64,000 bases of DNA, taken from the NCBI GenBank assembly GCA_026122225.1, contig JANEZZ010001900.1:248001-312000 (forward strand), in the 5' to 3' direction. The stretch's first letter is position 1. The number at the start of each line of letters is the position of its first letter. The notes under the pieces are model-generated. The model searched no databases. It saw nothing but the letters and a program-made list of their open reading frames with translations, and had not been told where the DNA came from. Made by a program: the position numbers and the translations under genes. This document shows positions 54,218 to 64,000 of this stretch, piece after piece. Source of the stretch: Heloderma charlesbogerti (lineage: Eukaryota; Chordata; Lepidosauria; Squamata; Helodermatidae).

Positions 54218-55150
54218 TTGAATACTTTCACATTTGATCACGACTTCAGCAAAGCTTTCAACAAAGTGCCCCATGATATCCTGATGAGCAAACTAGCTCA
54301 AAGTGGGCTAGATGAAACAACGATCCGGTGGATCCACAGTTGGCTACAGAATTGGACTCAAAGAGTGCTTATCAATGGGACCTTCTCAAGCTGGGGAGAG
54401 GTAACGAGTGGGATACCGCAGGGCTCAGTCCTGGGCCCAGTGCTCTTCAACATTTTTATTAATGACTTGGAGGAGGAGGTGCAGGGAATGCTGATCAAAT
54501 TTGCAGATGACACAAAATTGGGAGGGATAGCTAATACTTTGGAAGACAGAAACAAAATTCAAAGTGATCTGGATAGACTGGAGCACTGGGCAGAAAACAA
54601 CAGAATGGCATTTAATAGGGACAAATGCCAAGTTCTGCACCTAGGAAAAAGAAACCAAATGCACAGTTACAAGATGGGGGATACGTGGCTCAACCACACT
54701 ACGAGCGAGAAAGATCTTGGAATTGTTGTCGATCACAAGCTGAATATGAGCCAACAATGTGATGTGGCTGCAAAAAAGGCAAATGCTATTTTGGGCTGCA
54801 TTCATAGAAGCATCACTTCCAAATCCTGGGAAGTACTAGTTCCCCTCTACTCAGCACTGGTTAGGCCTCATCTGGAGTACTGTGTCCAGTTCTGGGCACC
54901 ACACTTTAAGAAGGATGCAGACAAACTGGAGAGGGTTCAGGGGAGGGCAACAAAGATGATCAGGGGACTGGAAACAAAGCCCTATGAAGAGAGACTGAAA
55001 GAACTGGGCATGTTTAGCCTTGAGAAGAGAAGACTGAGGGGAGATATGATAGCACTCTTCAAGTACTTGAAAGGTTGTCACAGAGAGGAAGGCCAGGATC
55101 TCTTCTTGATCATCCCAGAGTGCAGGACATGGAATAATGGGCTCAAGTGA
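54218..55150 (+). pseudogene. CR1 reverse-transcriptase fragment
   Basis: A 310-codon frame without its N-terminus. Motifs in order: DFSKAFNKVPHDIL (RT region 3, residues 9-22); SGIPQGSVLGPVLFNIFIND (residues 64-83); LIKFADDTKLGG with the catalytic DD pair (residues 92-103); FNRDKCQVLHLGKRN; KDLGIVVDHKLNMSQQCD; LVRPHLEYCVQFWAPHFKKD; and LFKYLKGCHREEGQDLF. It stops at a TGA (55148-55150), two codons before the usual SRTR-like continuation, but homology goes on in the same region (FRLNIRKNFLSVR-type residues after 55160). The ATG at 54218 is not a native start. Missing: endonuclease, N-terminal RT and 5' UTR. Well preserved, so moderately recent, but not able to move itself. Confidence 0.88.
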
Positions 55151-55388
55151 CAGGAAGCCAGATTCCGGCTGAACATCAGGAAAAATTTCCTGAGTGTCAG
55201 AGCAATACGACAATGGAACCAATTACCTGGGGAGGTGGTAGGCTCTCCCACACTGGAGGCCTTCAAGACGAGGCTGGACAGCCATTTGTCAGGGATGTTC
55301 TGACTTGGATTCCTGCATTGAGCAGGGGGTTGGACTCGATGGCCTTGTAGGCCCCTTCCAACCCTACTATGATTCTATGATTCTATGA
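54218..55388 (+). mobile_element. CR1 LINE, 5'-truncated
   Basis: A CR1 retrotransposon that starts inside the reverse transcriptase and ends with two copies of the CR1 terminal octamer type (GATTCTATGATTCTATGATC). No target duplication is expected from CR1 and none was seen. Its 3' UTR after the stop (GAGCAGGGGGTTGGACTCGA, GGCCTTGTAGGCCCC) is repeated at 17683-17757. Confidence 0.92.
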
Positions 55389-55428
55389 TCACTCTTAACA
55401 TGGTATCTCAGAACAAACCATCAATTAA

Positions 55429-55904
55429 GGGCACAGTCCTATGGCACAGATGACCACAAGACTCAGGGCTTCAATCTCAGAGCCCTCTGTCCATCCTAAA
55501 TTCTGCTGGCAAGAGCCCAGTGGGATGGGATTTTGTGGCAGGGGCTTGTTTAGCTACTCGCACTTCTGAAAATGCATTTTATATTAGACGGACCTCTGAG
55601 CCCATCTTACCCACTCACCTTGCTGGGAGTGAAGATGGGAGCTGAGAAGCCTTTGGATCCGGTGGATCCATGGCCTCTCCCTTCCCCACCCACTGGCCCA
55701 CCCTGCCCAAACACAACCATTTCCTGAGGTTGTAATTCAGACCTTGGGAGAGGTAGCCACCATGGAGCATTCATGGAGCATTCCATGGTGGCTGGGGAGG
55801 AACACAGTCAGGTCTCCTGCTCTGAGGTCTGTCTCTGGCCTCGCAGGAGAACTGCTGCATCCTGTGACTCTCAGACATCATATAGGGGTCATAGGATTGT
55901 TCTC
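55429..55904. mobile_element. 3-bp-TSD MITE family, copy 7 (clear TAA duplication)
   Basis: The ends GGGCACAGTCCTATGG and ATAGGATTGTTCTC are inverted and flanked on both sides by TAA (55426-55428 and 55905-55907). This copy gives the best evidence that the family makes 3-bp T(T/A)A duplications, as PIF/Harbinger transposases do. It contains no coding sequence. Confidence 0.7.
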
Positions 55905-55909
55905 TAAAA

Positions 55910-57570
55910 GAACTGACAAAATGTGAAAAAATAACAGGAAAGAATAGGAAACATTTATTATCTAAATTGTATCAATTATCACTAAAATAAGATACAGAAC
56001 TAGAGCAGTTAAAGACTACATGGTTAAATAGACACAACATATACAGGTAAGTAAATTTGTCTGTGGAGATACAGGAAAATCTGTGAAGCGAAGAACAGAG
56101 ATGTTAATTAGATATGTCATTTGGAGGGAATTGTGTTAACGTTATGACTAGGTAGGACACAATTCCATTTAAAATGAATAAAATAAAGGGAATCTATTTG
56201 GTGAACTGCTGGAATGCCAAAAACAAAGAAGAGATATTTACCATATTTAGTAAGAATCAAAAAGATATGGCAATCAAAAAGATAATGGCAAAATATTAGG
56301 GCATGAAATTCCTTCAGACCCTATATTTTATCTTCTGAATTATATAGATGTTTTTGTATATCAACACTATATGGAATTTGACATTGTGTATGGTTTCTGC
56401 AGCTATAATTTTATGTGCTAGAAGCTGGAGACTGTGAAGGATAACATCGTTAAAACAGTGGGTAGATAAAATGTAGTATTTGCCCTTATGACATATCATG
56501 TTAGAGTGATAGAAAATAGACAAAGATGGGATAAATTAATGGAAAGTTGGAGATGGTTTATTTGTTTCTTGCAAAAGAAACTTTTTTTTGAATATACAGT
56601 TTTGTTTTTCATTATTCTAATCTTGTTAACAATAAGAAATGAATAATAATAACAGTTTTAGCTTGGTGAAATGTAACATAAGATAAGAGAGAAAGGGGAA
56701 AAAGGAAGGACATTTTTACTGTCTCTCTGCTTCTCTTGTTGTCTCGTTAGTTAAATAGTTAAACAATTAACTAATTGTTTTTGCTTTAACAACAACAACA
56801 TAAAAATATGACATTGATTCCAAGTACCTTTCTAAGATCAGTTTACCAATATATTTCAAGAAGTTCAAACCATTTTTAAACTGACACTGGAAGGTTCAGG
56901 AAAACAACACTGGAGATAATTAAATGCTTTGTGCAGCCCTGATTCCAGTAAGTAGAGAAGGTAATTAAAAGGAAAAGTATGAGACAATTTGCATATGATG
57001 AAACCATTGAAATTAACCAACATAGAAAGGAGGTGACTGAAGGAGGAATGTGATAGAAAATAGAAGATCTTGAATGGCATGGCAGAAGTAAATACACAAT
57101 GGTTATTTATCCTCTCACACATTATAGGTCAGGAACTACAGAACTCCCAATTACATTAACAGGCAGCATGCTTAATGCAAACAAAGGAAGTCCTTTTTTT
57201 CCAGACAACTCACAAGTAGCCTGTGGAATGCATGAATATTTATTTAGACTGTTAGCAATTAGTCACCACACAAGTAACAACTTCAAAGGTTAAGTCATGA
57301 ACAGAGAAATCCTTTGCCCTTGTATACAGAGGATAAATGGCAGTACAAACAATAGAATTTGACAAATGTTTTAAAAATAGAACTCTCAGCTGCAAACACT
57401 AGCCAGATCAATGAGACCACAAAGTGTGTAATATAATCAAATATAATGCTGCTAGTGATGGTAAGGTTCACAATAAAGTATGATAACAATGAATGCACAT
57501 GCACATCACTTTATCCCTGAATGGTGGCATTTAACAATAATTAACAAGCTCATACAGTAATGGATTCATG
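55910..57570. other. AT-rich stretch, no gene
   Basis: No terminal repeats or coding motifs recognised. Frames at 56314-57504 give low-information peptides. Confidence 0.4.
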
Positions 57571-57577
57571 CATATAT

Positions 57578-58043
57578 CAGGGATGTCACGTGTGCCTGGG
57601 AGGGGTTTCCCTCTCGTCCTCCTCCTGCCCCGCTGGCACTGCTGCCGCCACAGTAGCTAAGATGGGAGAAGGAGAAAGGGACTCCTTTCTCCTCCCATCC
57701 CAGCTACCACAGTGGCGGCAGTGCTGGCAGGACGAGAGGAGGATGAGAGGGGATGGGCTTCCCTCTCATCCTCCTCCTGTCCTGCTGCTGCCTGTAATGC
57801 TGCAGAAACAGTCCCTTTACAGCTGCCATTTCTGCAACATTGGATTTATGGAAATACCCGAGCCACCGTTTTTACACAACATGGTGGCTTAGGGAGGAAG
57901 CGGGCAGCCGCCGGACCACTCGGGAGGCACAAAGGTCCAGCCAAGCACAGCAGCTTGACGAATGGGTCCAGCAAGTGCAAGTCGGGGTGGTGGCTTGTCG
58001 GGTGCCCGGGCAACCCGGATGGAGGTGAGTCTGTCCATCACTA
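57578..58043. mobile_element. hAT-like element
   Basis: CAGGGATGTCACG and GTGAGTCTGTCCATCACTA are inverted ends, flanked by GCATATAT (57570-57577) and GTATATAT (58044-58051), an 8-bp duplication with one mismatch. TTTACAGCTGCCATTTCTGC is shared with 26652 in the element at 26434, as is the GGTGAGTCTGTCCATC end. The left half is an inner palindrome around 57655 and 57700 (AGCTAAGATGGGAG..GATGG, CTCCCATCCCAGCTACC). The overlapping 110-residue frames at 57560-58044 read through these repeats and are not a gene. Confidence 0.7.
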
Positions 58044-58377
58044 GTATATATTCATCTCTCTATCTCTGGATGGCAATGTTTAACAATAGAAAAATGCACA
58101 TGGATCAATGAATTCAATAGACAGATATCCCTTTGATACAAATCATAATACTGATGAGCCAACCCAGAATATCTTGTGTGAATGAGTGTTGACAACTCCA
58201 GAATGTAATGCCATTTCTGCACTTCCTCAGAAGAAACTATTGTTTGTATGTCCAACAGAATATTCAATATGCAGCCAAACTGTGTTCCTCTCTTACACCA
58301 CTCTCAGTGCAGAGGCAATACAACTCAACACCCTTGGGGGTCTGTAGAGCTTGCTTCCAAGTTAATCTGTACAGCAA

Positions 58378-58585
58378 CAAGTTTATTTTATTTATATCAC
58401 AGCTTTCCCCAAGGAGCTCAAAGCATACCAGCCTCCCAAGTTTACCTTCACAACAACCCTATGATGTAGGTTAGGCTGAGAGATAGTGATTGACCCAAGT
58501 TCACCCAATGAACTTCAGGGCTGAACAAGGATTTGAACCTATATCTGACACTGTAAACACTTGCCACACTGGTGAGACATTAGAT
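58378..58585 (-). mobile_element. tRNA-derived SINE, reversed
   Basis: On the minus strand the head (B box GGTTCAAATCC near 58530) is followed by a body with CTCTCAGCCTAACCTACATC and TTGTTGTGAAGGTAAAC, then GGGAAAGCTGTGATATAAAT and an A-rich tail. It is the same family as 5984-6215. Confidence 0.7.
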
Positions 58586-58610
58586 AAAATAAAAACACAT
58601 TATTTATATA

Positions 58611-58976
58611 GGGCAGAATCCAATGGGGTGCTTATGGCCCCACCGATTCTCTTCTGTCCCACCAATTCTGTTGTGCAACTGGCCCCATCACTTGCACAAT
58701 GGTGATTTAGCACTTTTGGGGCAACATGAAATGAGCAGAAACACTCATTTCTGGAAAGAAGCAGGTTGGTGGAGCTCACACAAGGGAGCGCCGCCAACCT
58801 GCCTCCTTCTAGAAATAAGTAGTTCTATTCATTTCCTAGGAAATGCGAAATCTCCCTTGTGTAACTGGTAGGTCCAACTTGTGCAACAGAATTGGCGGGA
58901 CCCACCATTTGTGAAAAGGAATCAGCAGGGTGGAAAGAAATCAGTGGGAGTGTAACCACCCCATTGGATTCTGCCC
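58611..58976. mobile_element. foldback MITE with 20-bp perfect ends
   Basis: GGGCAGAATCCAATGGGGTG and CACCCCATTGGATTCTGCCC are perfect inverted ends. ATA flanks both sides (58608-58610 and 58977-58979). The arms continue less perfectly inwards (CCCACCAATTCTGTTGTGCA with TTGTGCAACAGAATTGGCGG; CATTTCTGGAAAGAAGCAGG with CCTGCCTCCTTCTAGAAATA). No coding sequence. Confidence 0.8.
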
Positions 58977-59151
58977 ATAGATTGATGCTGAGCCTAGGTT
59001 ACACACTGGTATTCTTCCTGGATTGGACTACATCTAGACCATAAACTGCTTTACAATACAAAGCAAAATTAGTTTTGAGGGACAACCACACTGAACAGAA
59101 CAAATAGTGCTGCATCTGTAAATTGAACACTGAAGACTTTGTTCAAATGTG

Positions 59152-59714
59152 TGTCAGGAGTGTTTCTGAGCACAGGGAGCGGGATAGTAGTTCAAATTCT
59201 GAAGAAGAACCGCCAGACATGGGGGAAGTATTTTCCCAGGCTAGTCTAGACAAAGCTAGGCAGGCTCCTCAGGTTTCAAAGGTCCAGCTGGAGGAGGAGG
59301 ATCCCTCCCCCCATGAGAGATAGTGAACAGGGAGAGGCAGGGTTTGGGGAGTCTGAATTAATAGATGCCAGGCGCAGACGCAGAACAAAGAGGGAGAAGG
59401 CCAGGGCGGAACTTAGACCGTCTACCCGATTGGCCTTGCGTGAACAGCTGCGCCTAGAAACTTCACGAGAGAGACAGAGACCTTCCCCCACCTCTTAAGT
59501 TCGGCTAGTGAGACTGCCTTCCTTTCAAATGGTGGGCAACTTTCCTAGCTATCTTTTGAACCCCCTGATGGCATTTCCTTGTAGACTGCGAGCCACTGAG
59601 AATTTGCATCTGTATGACCCTTTGAAGTAATTGATTAAAAGCCGTAGATTGAAGCCTCTTGTCTGTGTTTGATTTGGCATTTGAAGTTCAGTGGGGACAA
59701 AAGGAATCCTGACA
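59152..59714 (+). mobile_element. solo LTR, same family as 26934-27488
   Basis: It starts TGTCAGGAGTG and ends GAATCCTGACA. ATGTG precedes it and GTGTG follows, a possible 5-bp duplication with one mismatch. The TTCTGAAGAAGAACCGCC, GATGCCAGGCGCAGACGCAG and terminal blocks match the other LTR in order, with the same overall length (563 against 555 bp). GATTAAAAGCC near 59632 may serve as a polyadenylation region. No internal retrotransposon genes adjoin. Confidence 0.7.
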
Positions 59715-59788
59715 GTGTGCACATTGCCCCTGATTGACAGATGTAAAAGTCAGGTCAATTTGGGTTGGGAAGCTTCACATGTTGCATA

Positions 59789-61433
59789 CAGTCAGGGCCA
59801 GAAATATTGGAACAAGGATAACTGTTTTGGCAGTTGGCCTCTGTACACCACCACATTGAAGTTGAAAGGAAACACACCCAGATGGGAGCGAAGTCAGGAC
59901 TTTCAGCTGTAATTCAAGGGGCTTGACAAAAGTGGGGCACTAACCATTCAGGAAGTACAGCCAGTGGCACACCTCCCCCCCATCATTGGTGGCTCATAAG
60001 TAATGGAATGAATGGCTGACAAGCAGCTGCATGGCCAGCTGTGGCTTGTTTCCTCGGTACTCCATGACCAAGCAAGCAGATGAAAGGCCTGGAGGTGGTT
60101 CTGAGTGTTACATTTGCATTTGGTAGCTGTTCATTGGAACTCCCAACATGAGGTCCAAAGAGGTGTCCATGTGAGTGAAGGAGGCCATCATTAGGCTGAG
60201 GAAACAACATAAACCCATCAGAGAGATAGCAAAAACAGTGGGAGTGGCCAATACAACAGTTTGGAACATCCTGAAAAAGAAGGAATTAACTGGCAAGCTC
60301 AGCAACAGCAAAAGGCCTGGCAGACCATGGAAGACAACTAAAGTGGATGACCGCAGAATTCTGCTCATGGTGAAGAGGAACCCTTTCACAACAGCTAGCC
60401 AGGTCAAGAATGCTCTTGAGGAGGTAGGCATGTCATTGTCAACATCTACAGTCAAGAGACGGCTTTATGAATGTAAATACAGAGGCTTCACAACAAGGTG
60501 CAAACCACTGGTAAGGCTCAAGAACAGAAAGGCCAGATTAGCCTTTGCCAGCAAACACCTAAAAAAGCCTGCCCAGTTCTGGAATAAGATTCCGTGGACT
60601 GATGAAACCAAGATTAACTTGTACCAGAATGATGGGAAGAGAAACATAGGGAGAAGGAAAGGAACAGCTCATGATCCAAAGCATACCACATCATCTGTCA
60701 AACATGGTGGAGGCAGTGTGATGGCATGGGCATGTATGGCTGCCAATGGAACCGGGTCACTGGTGTTTATTGATGACCTGACTGCTGATCAAAGCAGCAG
60801 GATGAATTCTGAAGTGTATAGGGCTATACTTTCTGCTCAGATTCAGCCGAATGCTGCCAAACTGATAGGACGCCACTTCATACTGCAGATGGAGAATGAC
60901 CCAAAACATACAGCAAAAGCTACCCCAGAGTTTCTCAAGGCAAAGAAGTGAGATGTTCTTCAATGGCCAAGTCAGTCACCTGATCTCCACCCAAAAGAGC
61001 ATGCTTTTCACTTACTGAAGACAAGACTGAAGGCAGAAAGACCCACAAACAAGCAACAGCTGAAGGCAGCTGCAGTAAAGGCCTGGCAAAGCATCTCGAG
61101 GGAGAAAACGCAGCGTTTGGTCATGTCCATGGGTTCCAGACTTCAGGCAGTCATTGACTGCAAAGGGTTTTCATCCAGGTATTAAAGGCGATCCTTAAGT
61201 TTGACATGGTGTTGGTTTGTTCCATTACTTATGAGCCACCAATGATGGGTGTGCATGCATGCCACTGGCTGTACTTCCTGAATGCCCCACTTTTGTCAAA
61301 CCCCTTGAATTACAGCTGAAAGTCTTGACTTCGCTCCCATCTGAGTGTGTTTCCTTTCAACTTCAATGTGGTGGTGTACAGAGGCCAACTGCCAAAACAG
61401 TTATCCTTGTTCCGATATTTCTGGCCCTGACTG
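59789..61433 (+). mobile_element. Tc1-type DNA transposon, complete but inactive
   Basis: A 1,645-bp element flanked by TA dinucleotides (59787-59788 and 61434-61435). The ends CAGTCAGGGCCAGAAATATT and AATATC..-type GATATTTCTGGCCCTGACTG begin long inverted repeats, 59789-60008 and 61221-61433, about 215 bp each and closely matched. This is the long-IR layout found in several Tc1/mariner subgroups. It encodes one gene on the plus strand. All expected structural parts are present; only the coding sequence is damaged. Confidence 0.93.
60148..61185 (+). pseudogene. Tc1 transposase with two stops and an altered catalytic residue
   Basis: From ATG 60148 to TAA 61183-61185 the frame is 345 codons, the usual Tc1 length, with no frameshift. 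Domains: an N-terminal paired-like helix-turn-helix (IRLRKQHKPIREIAKTVGVA, then GRPWKT as a GRPR-like motif), a linker, and the DDE domain. The catalytic triad lies at D152 (PWTDETK), position 249 (QMENDPKHTAK) and E284 (SPDLHPKEH), with the 34-residue spacing of DD34E. Damage: TGA at 60172-60174, TGA at 60949-60951 (where family members have Trp), and Glu at 249 where Asp is standard. HPKE replaces the usual NPIE. It cannot make an active enzyme. Confidence 0.9.
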
Positions 61434-61439
61434 TAATTG

Positions 61440-62640
61440 GCAGGTACAGGTATGTAAATACCAGATACACACGTTTTCCCCCAACAGTGTGTCCTCCTCC
61501 TCCTCCCCCTCTTCATGTACCTGACTGTTCTGTAACAAAACTGTTTTTGCCACCTTGAGAGAATTTTGACCAGAAAGGTGGCCTATAAGTATTTTAAATA
61601 AATATGAAATACAACAGTAGCCCACAACTGTGGCCTGCATGAAAAGGTGGCAGTGTCAAGTGCTCATTTTCAGGAGTTCAGTCAGCCATGCCATGCCCTC
61701 CTGCATGATAAACCATTTGATACCCACTCGGCTTTCCCCTTCCCGTTCAGCAGTCAGTCAGCATTCTGCGGCTACTGAGTACGCCACTTCTCATTGGGCT
61801 GTTCCTTTCAGGTTTATTCCTACATATTTTTGTGTACTTCTGCCAACCTTGGAGCTCCTCCGAGCCTACTGAAACCTTTTTGTGTTCTGCTGTTTTGGCT
61901 AAATAAGCAATGGCACTCACGCCCTGAACACAAATAGAACAGCAGTGGCTGGTGGCTCCAATGTCAGTGCGGTAGTGAATCTGCTCCAGGTTTCAATCAG
62001 AGCCAGTCAGAACTCTAAAGTATAAATCTAATTATTTATACACTCTTTTTTAAAAAAGAGGTATTTTGTATGAATCCCCTTGTGGTGAGATTGTTAATTA
62101 CCATGATATAGAATACAATCCAAACCTAATATTTCTTAGGATTTAGTAAAAAATGAATCTACAATTGTGGGTGCATTCACGCAACTACCTCACTGTTCAA
62201 ATCTGTGGAAACTTAAATGCACAGAGGCTCTACTGGCATTTACAGTACAGTATATAATGAATAGTTAAGGCTGCAATCCGTAAGGTTTGCACAGGAACAT
62301 ACCTCCCAGTGGATCTCAATTCCCACCAGGAGTATAAATATCTGTAAAAATTCTGCTGGTCTGCAAGGGACCCCTAAACGGTTATTCAGACCAACTCCAA
62401 AGCCATAACAGTATAAATCTATGCAGGGGGTGCAAATTCTGGACTTGGTGGCTTTTTTGCCTCTTCAGGCCATGTAATTCTATGATGATTCTGATGAATA
62501 TGATGTCTACACAAGGAGTAACATCAAACAAATGAGTGTTCAGAGGTAATATAAAAAAAAATGTAGTATGAGCAAGCAATGGAGTTTCTAATTTGAAACG
62601 TGATTTAGGACGACTAATTTAAGTAAAGCTCCTTGCAGGA
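61440..62640. other. no recognised feature
   Basis: (CTC)n-like short tract near 61491-61512 and an L2-like GTGGCCTATAAGTATTTTAA at about 61578. No gene recognised. Confidence 0.35.
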
Positions 62641-62840
62641 TTTTTACCCAGGCTAAGGGTGCAATCCAGTGGTGGCTGGTGGTCACTCTGACTGGTGGGG
62701 TGGAAAGCAAATCAGCAGAGGCAGAGCCTAGGAGTCACTGAAGGCAGGACCAACATTGTGCAGAGGAGCTTTTAAAGATAAAAACATTGGTCAGCCATCT
62801 GGCACTGTTTTTTTTTTTTAAGACATAATGTTGTGCAAAT

Positions 62841-63081
62841 GCATTATAAAACAGTTTATGATTTTTTCCACACTCACAAATGCATTAGAAGCCAATTTAT
62901 TATTTTTCCAGTCTTACAAATGAATTATAAGCCAGTTTATGATTTTTCTGAACTCACAAATGAATTATAAGATGGTTTATAATTTTTCCAGACTCACAAA
63001 TAAATTATAGGCCTGGTTATGATTTTTCCAGATTCATAAATGCATTATAACCCAGTTTTTATATTTTTCTAGACTCACAAA
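62841..63081. repeat. tandem array, six 40-bp units
   Basis: Six units on the pattern GCATTATAAGCCAGTTTATG..ATTTTTCCAGACTCACAAAT, each 40-41 bp and diverged by several bases. A seventh partial unit begins at 63082. A T run precedes the array (62810-62819). Confidence 0.9.
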
Positions 63082-63084
63082 TGA

Positions 63085-63655
63085 TTATATATCCCTTCCT
63101 TGCTTTCCTATTAAAACAAGTTTACATAAGAAGATTGTACTGGGCTGGGCTGGCTCTTCAAAGCAAACAGAGAAATAGCAAGCAAACAAATACACACTCT
63201 CACTCTCATCTCTCTCCTTTTCTGCCTCAAATTCAATAATTTGACTAGCTGGCTTGGCTCAACCAATGAGCCAGCCAACAATACACCCCTGGGCAACCAC
63301 CGCATCACCCAGTAGATCCCCTCCCTTGCAGAAGGAAGGGATCTTCTCCTACTGGCTAGGTCACTGAGCTGTTTTTGTTTTTGTTTTTAGTTATCTGATC
63401 CAGGGCAATGCACCCCACTGGGTGGCCTTAAAAAGCCTTTCCGTGCAGGAGAAAGTCTCTGCACATAAGCCTCAGCCAACAGATGTGCAGTTCCAAAAAT
63501 GAAACTGTCAGACTGGACCAGGAGTTTTTGGTCCCCGTATAGCAGCAGCAGCCTGCCACAATGGGAGAAGCCAGCACAGCAACGATTTTTACTTTTAAAG
63601 GACAGGTGGCAGTGCAGTTGCAGTGGCGGAGGTAGGGTGGCACATACTGAGCCCT
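63085..63655. other. no recognised feature
   Basis: Short frames on both strands without motifs. Confidence 0.35.
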
Positions 63656-63663
63656 CTGATAGG

Positions 63664-63775
63664 AGCTGCAACCTTACGCATATTTAGACCGGAAAAAAAT
63701 CCTACAACTCTCAGCATGGCTGGCTGGGGGATGCTGGATGTTGTAGGCCTTTTTTCCTTTCACCCTAAGTAAAGG
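63664..63775. mobile_element. short GCAATCCTATG-type MITE, decayed
   Basis: GCTGCAACCTTACGCATATT, TAGACCGGAAAAAAATCCTA and CTGGATGTTGTAGGCC follow the order of 20807-20921, with AATCCTACAACTCTCAGCAT and ATGCTGGATGTTGTAGG forming the inner inverted pair. Confidence 0.5.
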
Positions 63776-64000
63776 TATCTATCAAAAGTAGAATAAATAC
63801 AATCTCTTGGGCATCATTCTCCACTCCACTGCACTGATTTTACAGCTGTACATAGCTTTTGTATTGAACAAAGTGGGAAATCCAAGTTCATGATCTCTGT
63901 ATCTTTTGCTGTTTTTTCTAAGGGGAAATGCATTTTGCAAGAAATCATTGCTGCATGATAATTTGTTGGGGGTGAGATCTATTCTTTGCTCTTCTCCTCA

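Noticed and set aside
57560..58044. Overlapping 110-residue frames
   Set aside because: They read through palindromic transposon sequence; different frames are open in the related element, so no protein is conserved.

Overview
This window looks like intergenic or intronic DNA from a squamate reptile (lizard or snake; I cannot say which). The argument rests on the repeat mix seen in the sequence: BovB/RTE LINEs, a CR1 LINE ending in the ATTCTATG-type tail, L2-clade LINE 3' ends, tRNA-derived SINEs, Tc1, many hAT and 3-bp-TSD (PIF/Harbinger-like) non-autonomous DNA elements, and solo LTRs. I found no convincing host protein-coding gene, no host tRNA or rRNA gene, and no bacterial features. Every long open reading frame belongs to a transposable element. 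Most short frames are chance readings through repeats.

Layout. 0-3 kb: an unclassified repeat (150-560) and L2 LINE 3' ends. The longer L2 is split by an 833-bp hAT-like element made of hairpins (1449-2281). 3-13 kb: mostly unique sequence with two tRNA-derived SINEs (5984, 8321), a tandem array (6.9-7.4 kb), microsatellites and a minus-strand L2 tail. 13.3-16.5 kb: an old, broken, nearly full-length BovB. 17.3-18.1 kb: a hAT MITE containing an L1 fragment, which itself contains a CR1 tail. 21.15-23.5 kb: a 5'-truncated BovB with an intact 765-codon frame. 26.4-27.5 kb: a hAT with a solo LTR inserted at its end. 27.8-31.0 kb: a full-length minus-strand BovB broken by a single-base deletion. 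31-37 kb: hAT and foldback elements, including one with 8-bp perfect target duplications (32289-32858) and a 46-bp perfect inverted repeat inside a CR1-like tail (37302-37412). 39.7-40.6 kb: a CR1-like LINE. 42-58 kb: a dense MITE cluster, with hAT members at 43.7, 45.4 and 57.6 kb and 3-bp-TSD family members at 42.2, 46.3, 50.5, 52.3, 52.7, 53.2 and 55.4 kb. A CR1 reverse-transcriptase fragment lies at 54.2-55.4 kb. 58.4-61.4 kb: a SINE, a foldback MITE, a second solo LTR of the same family, and a complete Tc1 transposon with about 215-bp inverted repeats and a dead transposase. 62.8-63.1 kb: a six-copy 40-bp tandem array.

How the parts work together. BovB, CR1 and L2 encode endonuclease and reverse transcriptase. 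The SINEs appear to borrow LINE 3' tails, one L2-like and one like the CR1-like family ending in ATGTTCTT. The hAT and Harbinger-like MITEs carry only terminal repeats and would have depended on transposases not encoded here. The most distinctive feature is the abundance of internally palindromic DNA elements, above all the hairpin array at 1660-2145 and its relative at 43.9-44.2 kb. All calls come from reading the sequence alone; family names below superfamily level are not assigned.
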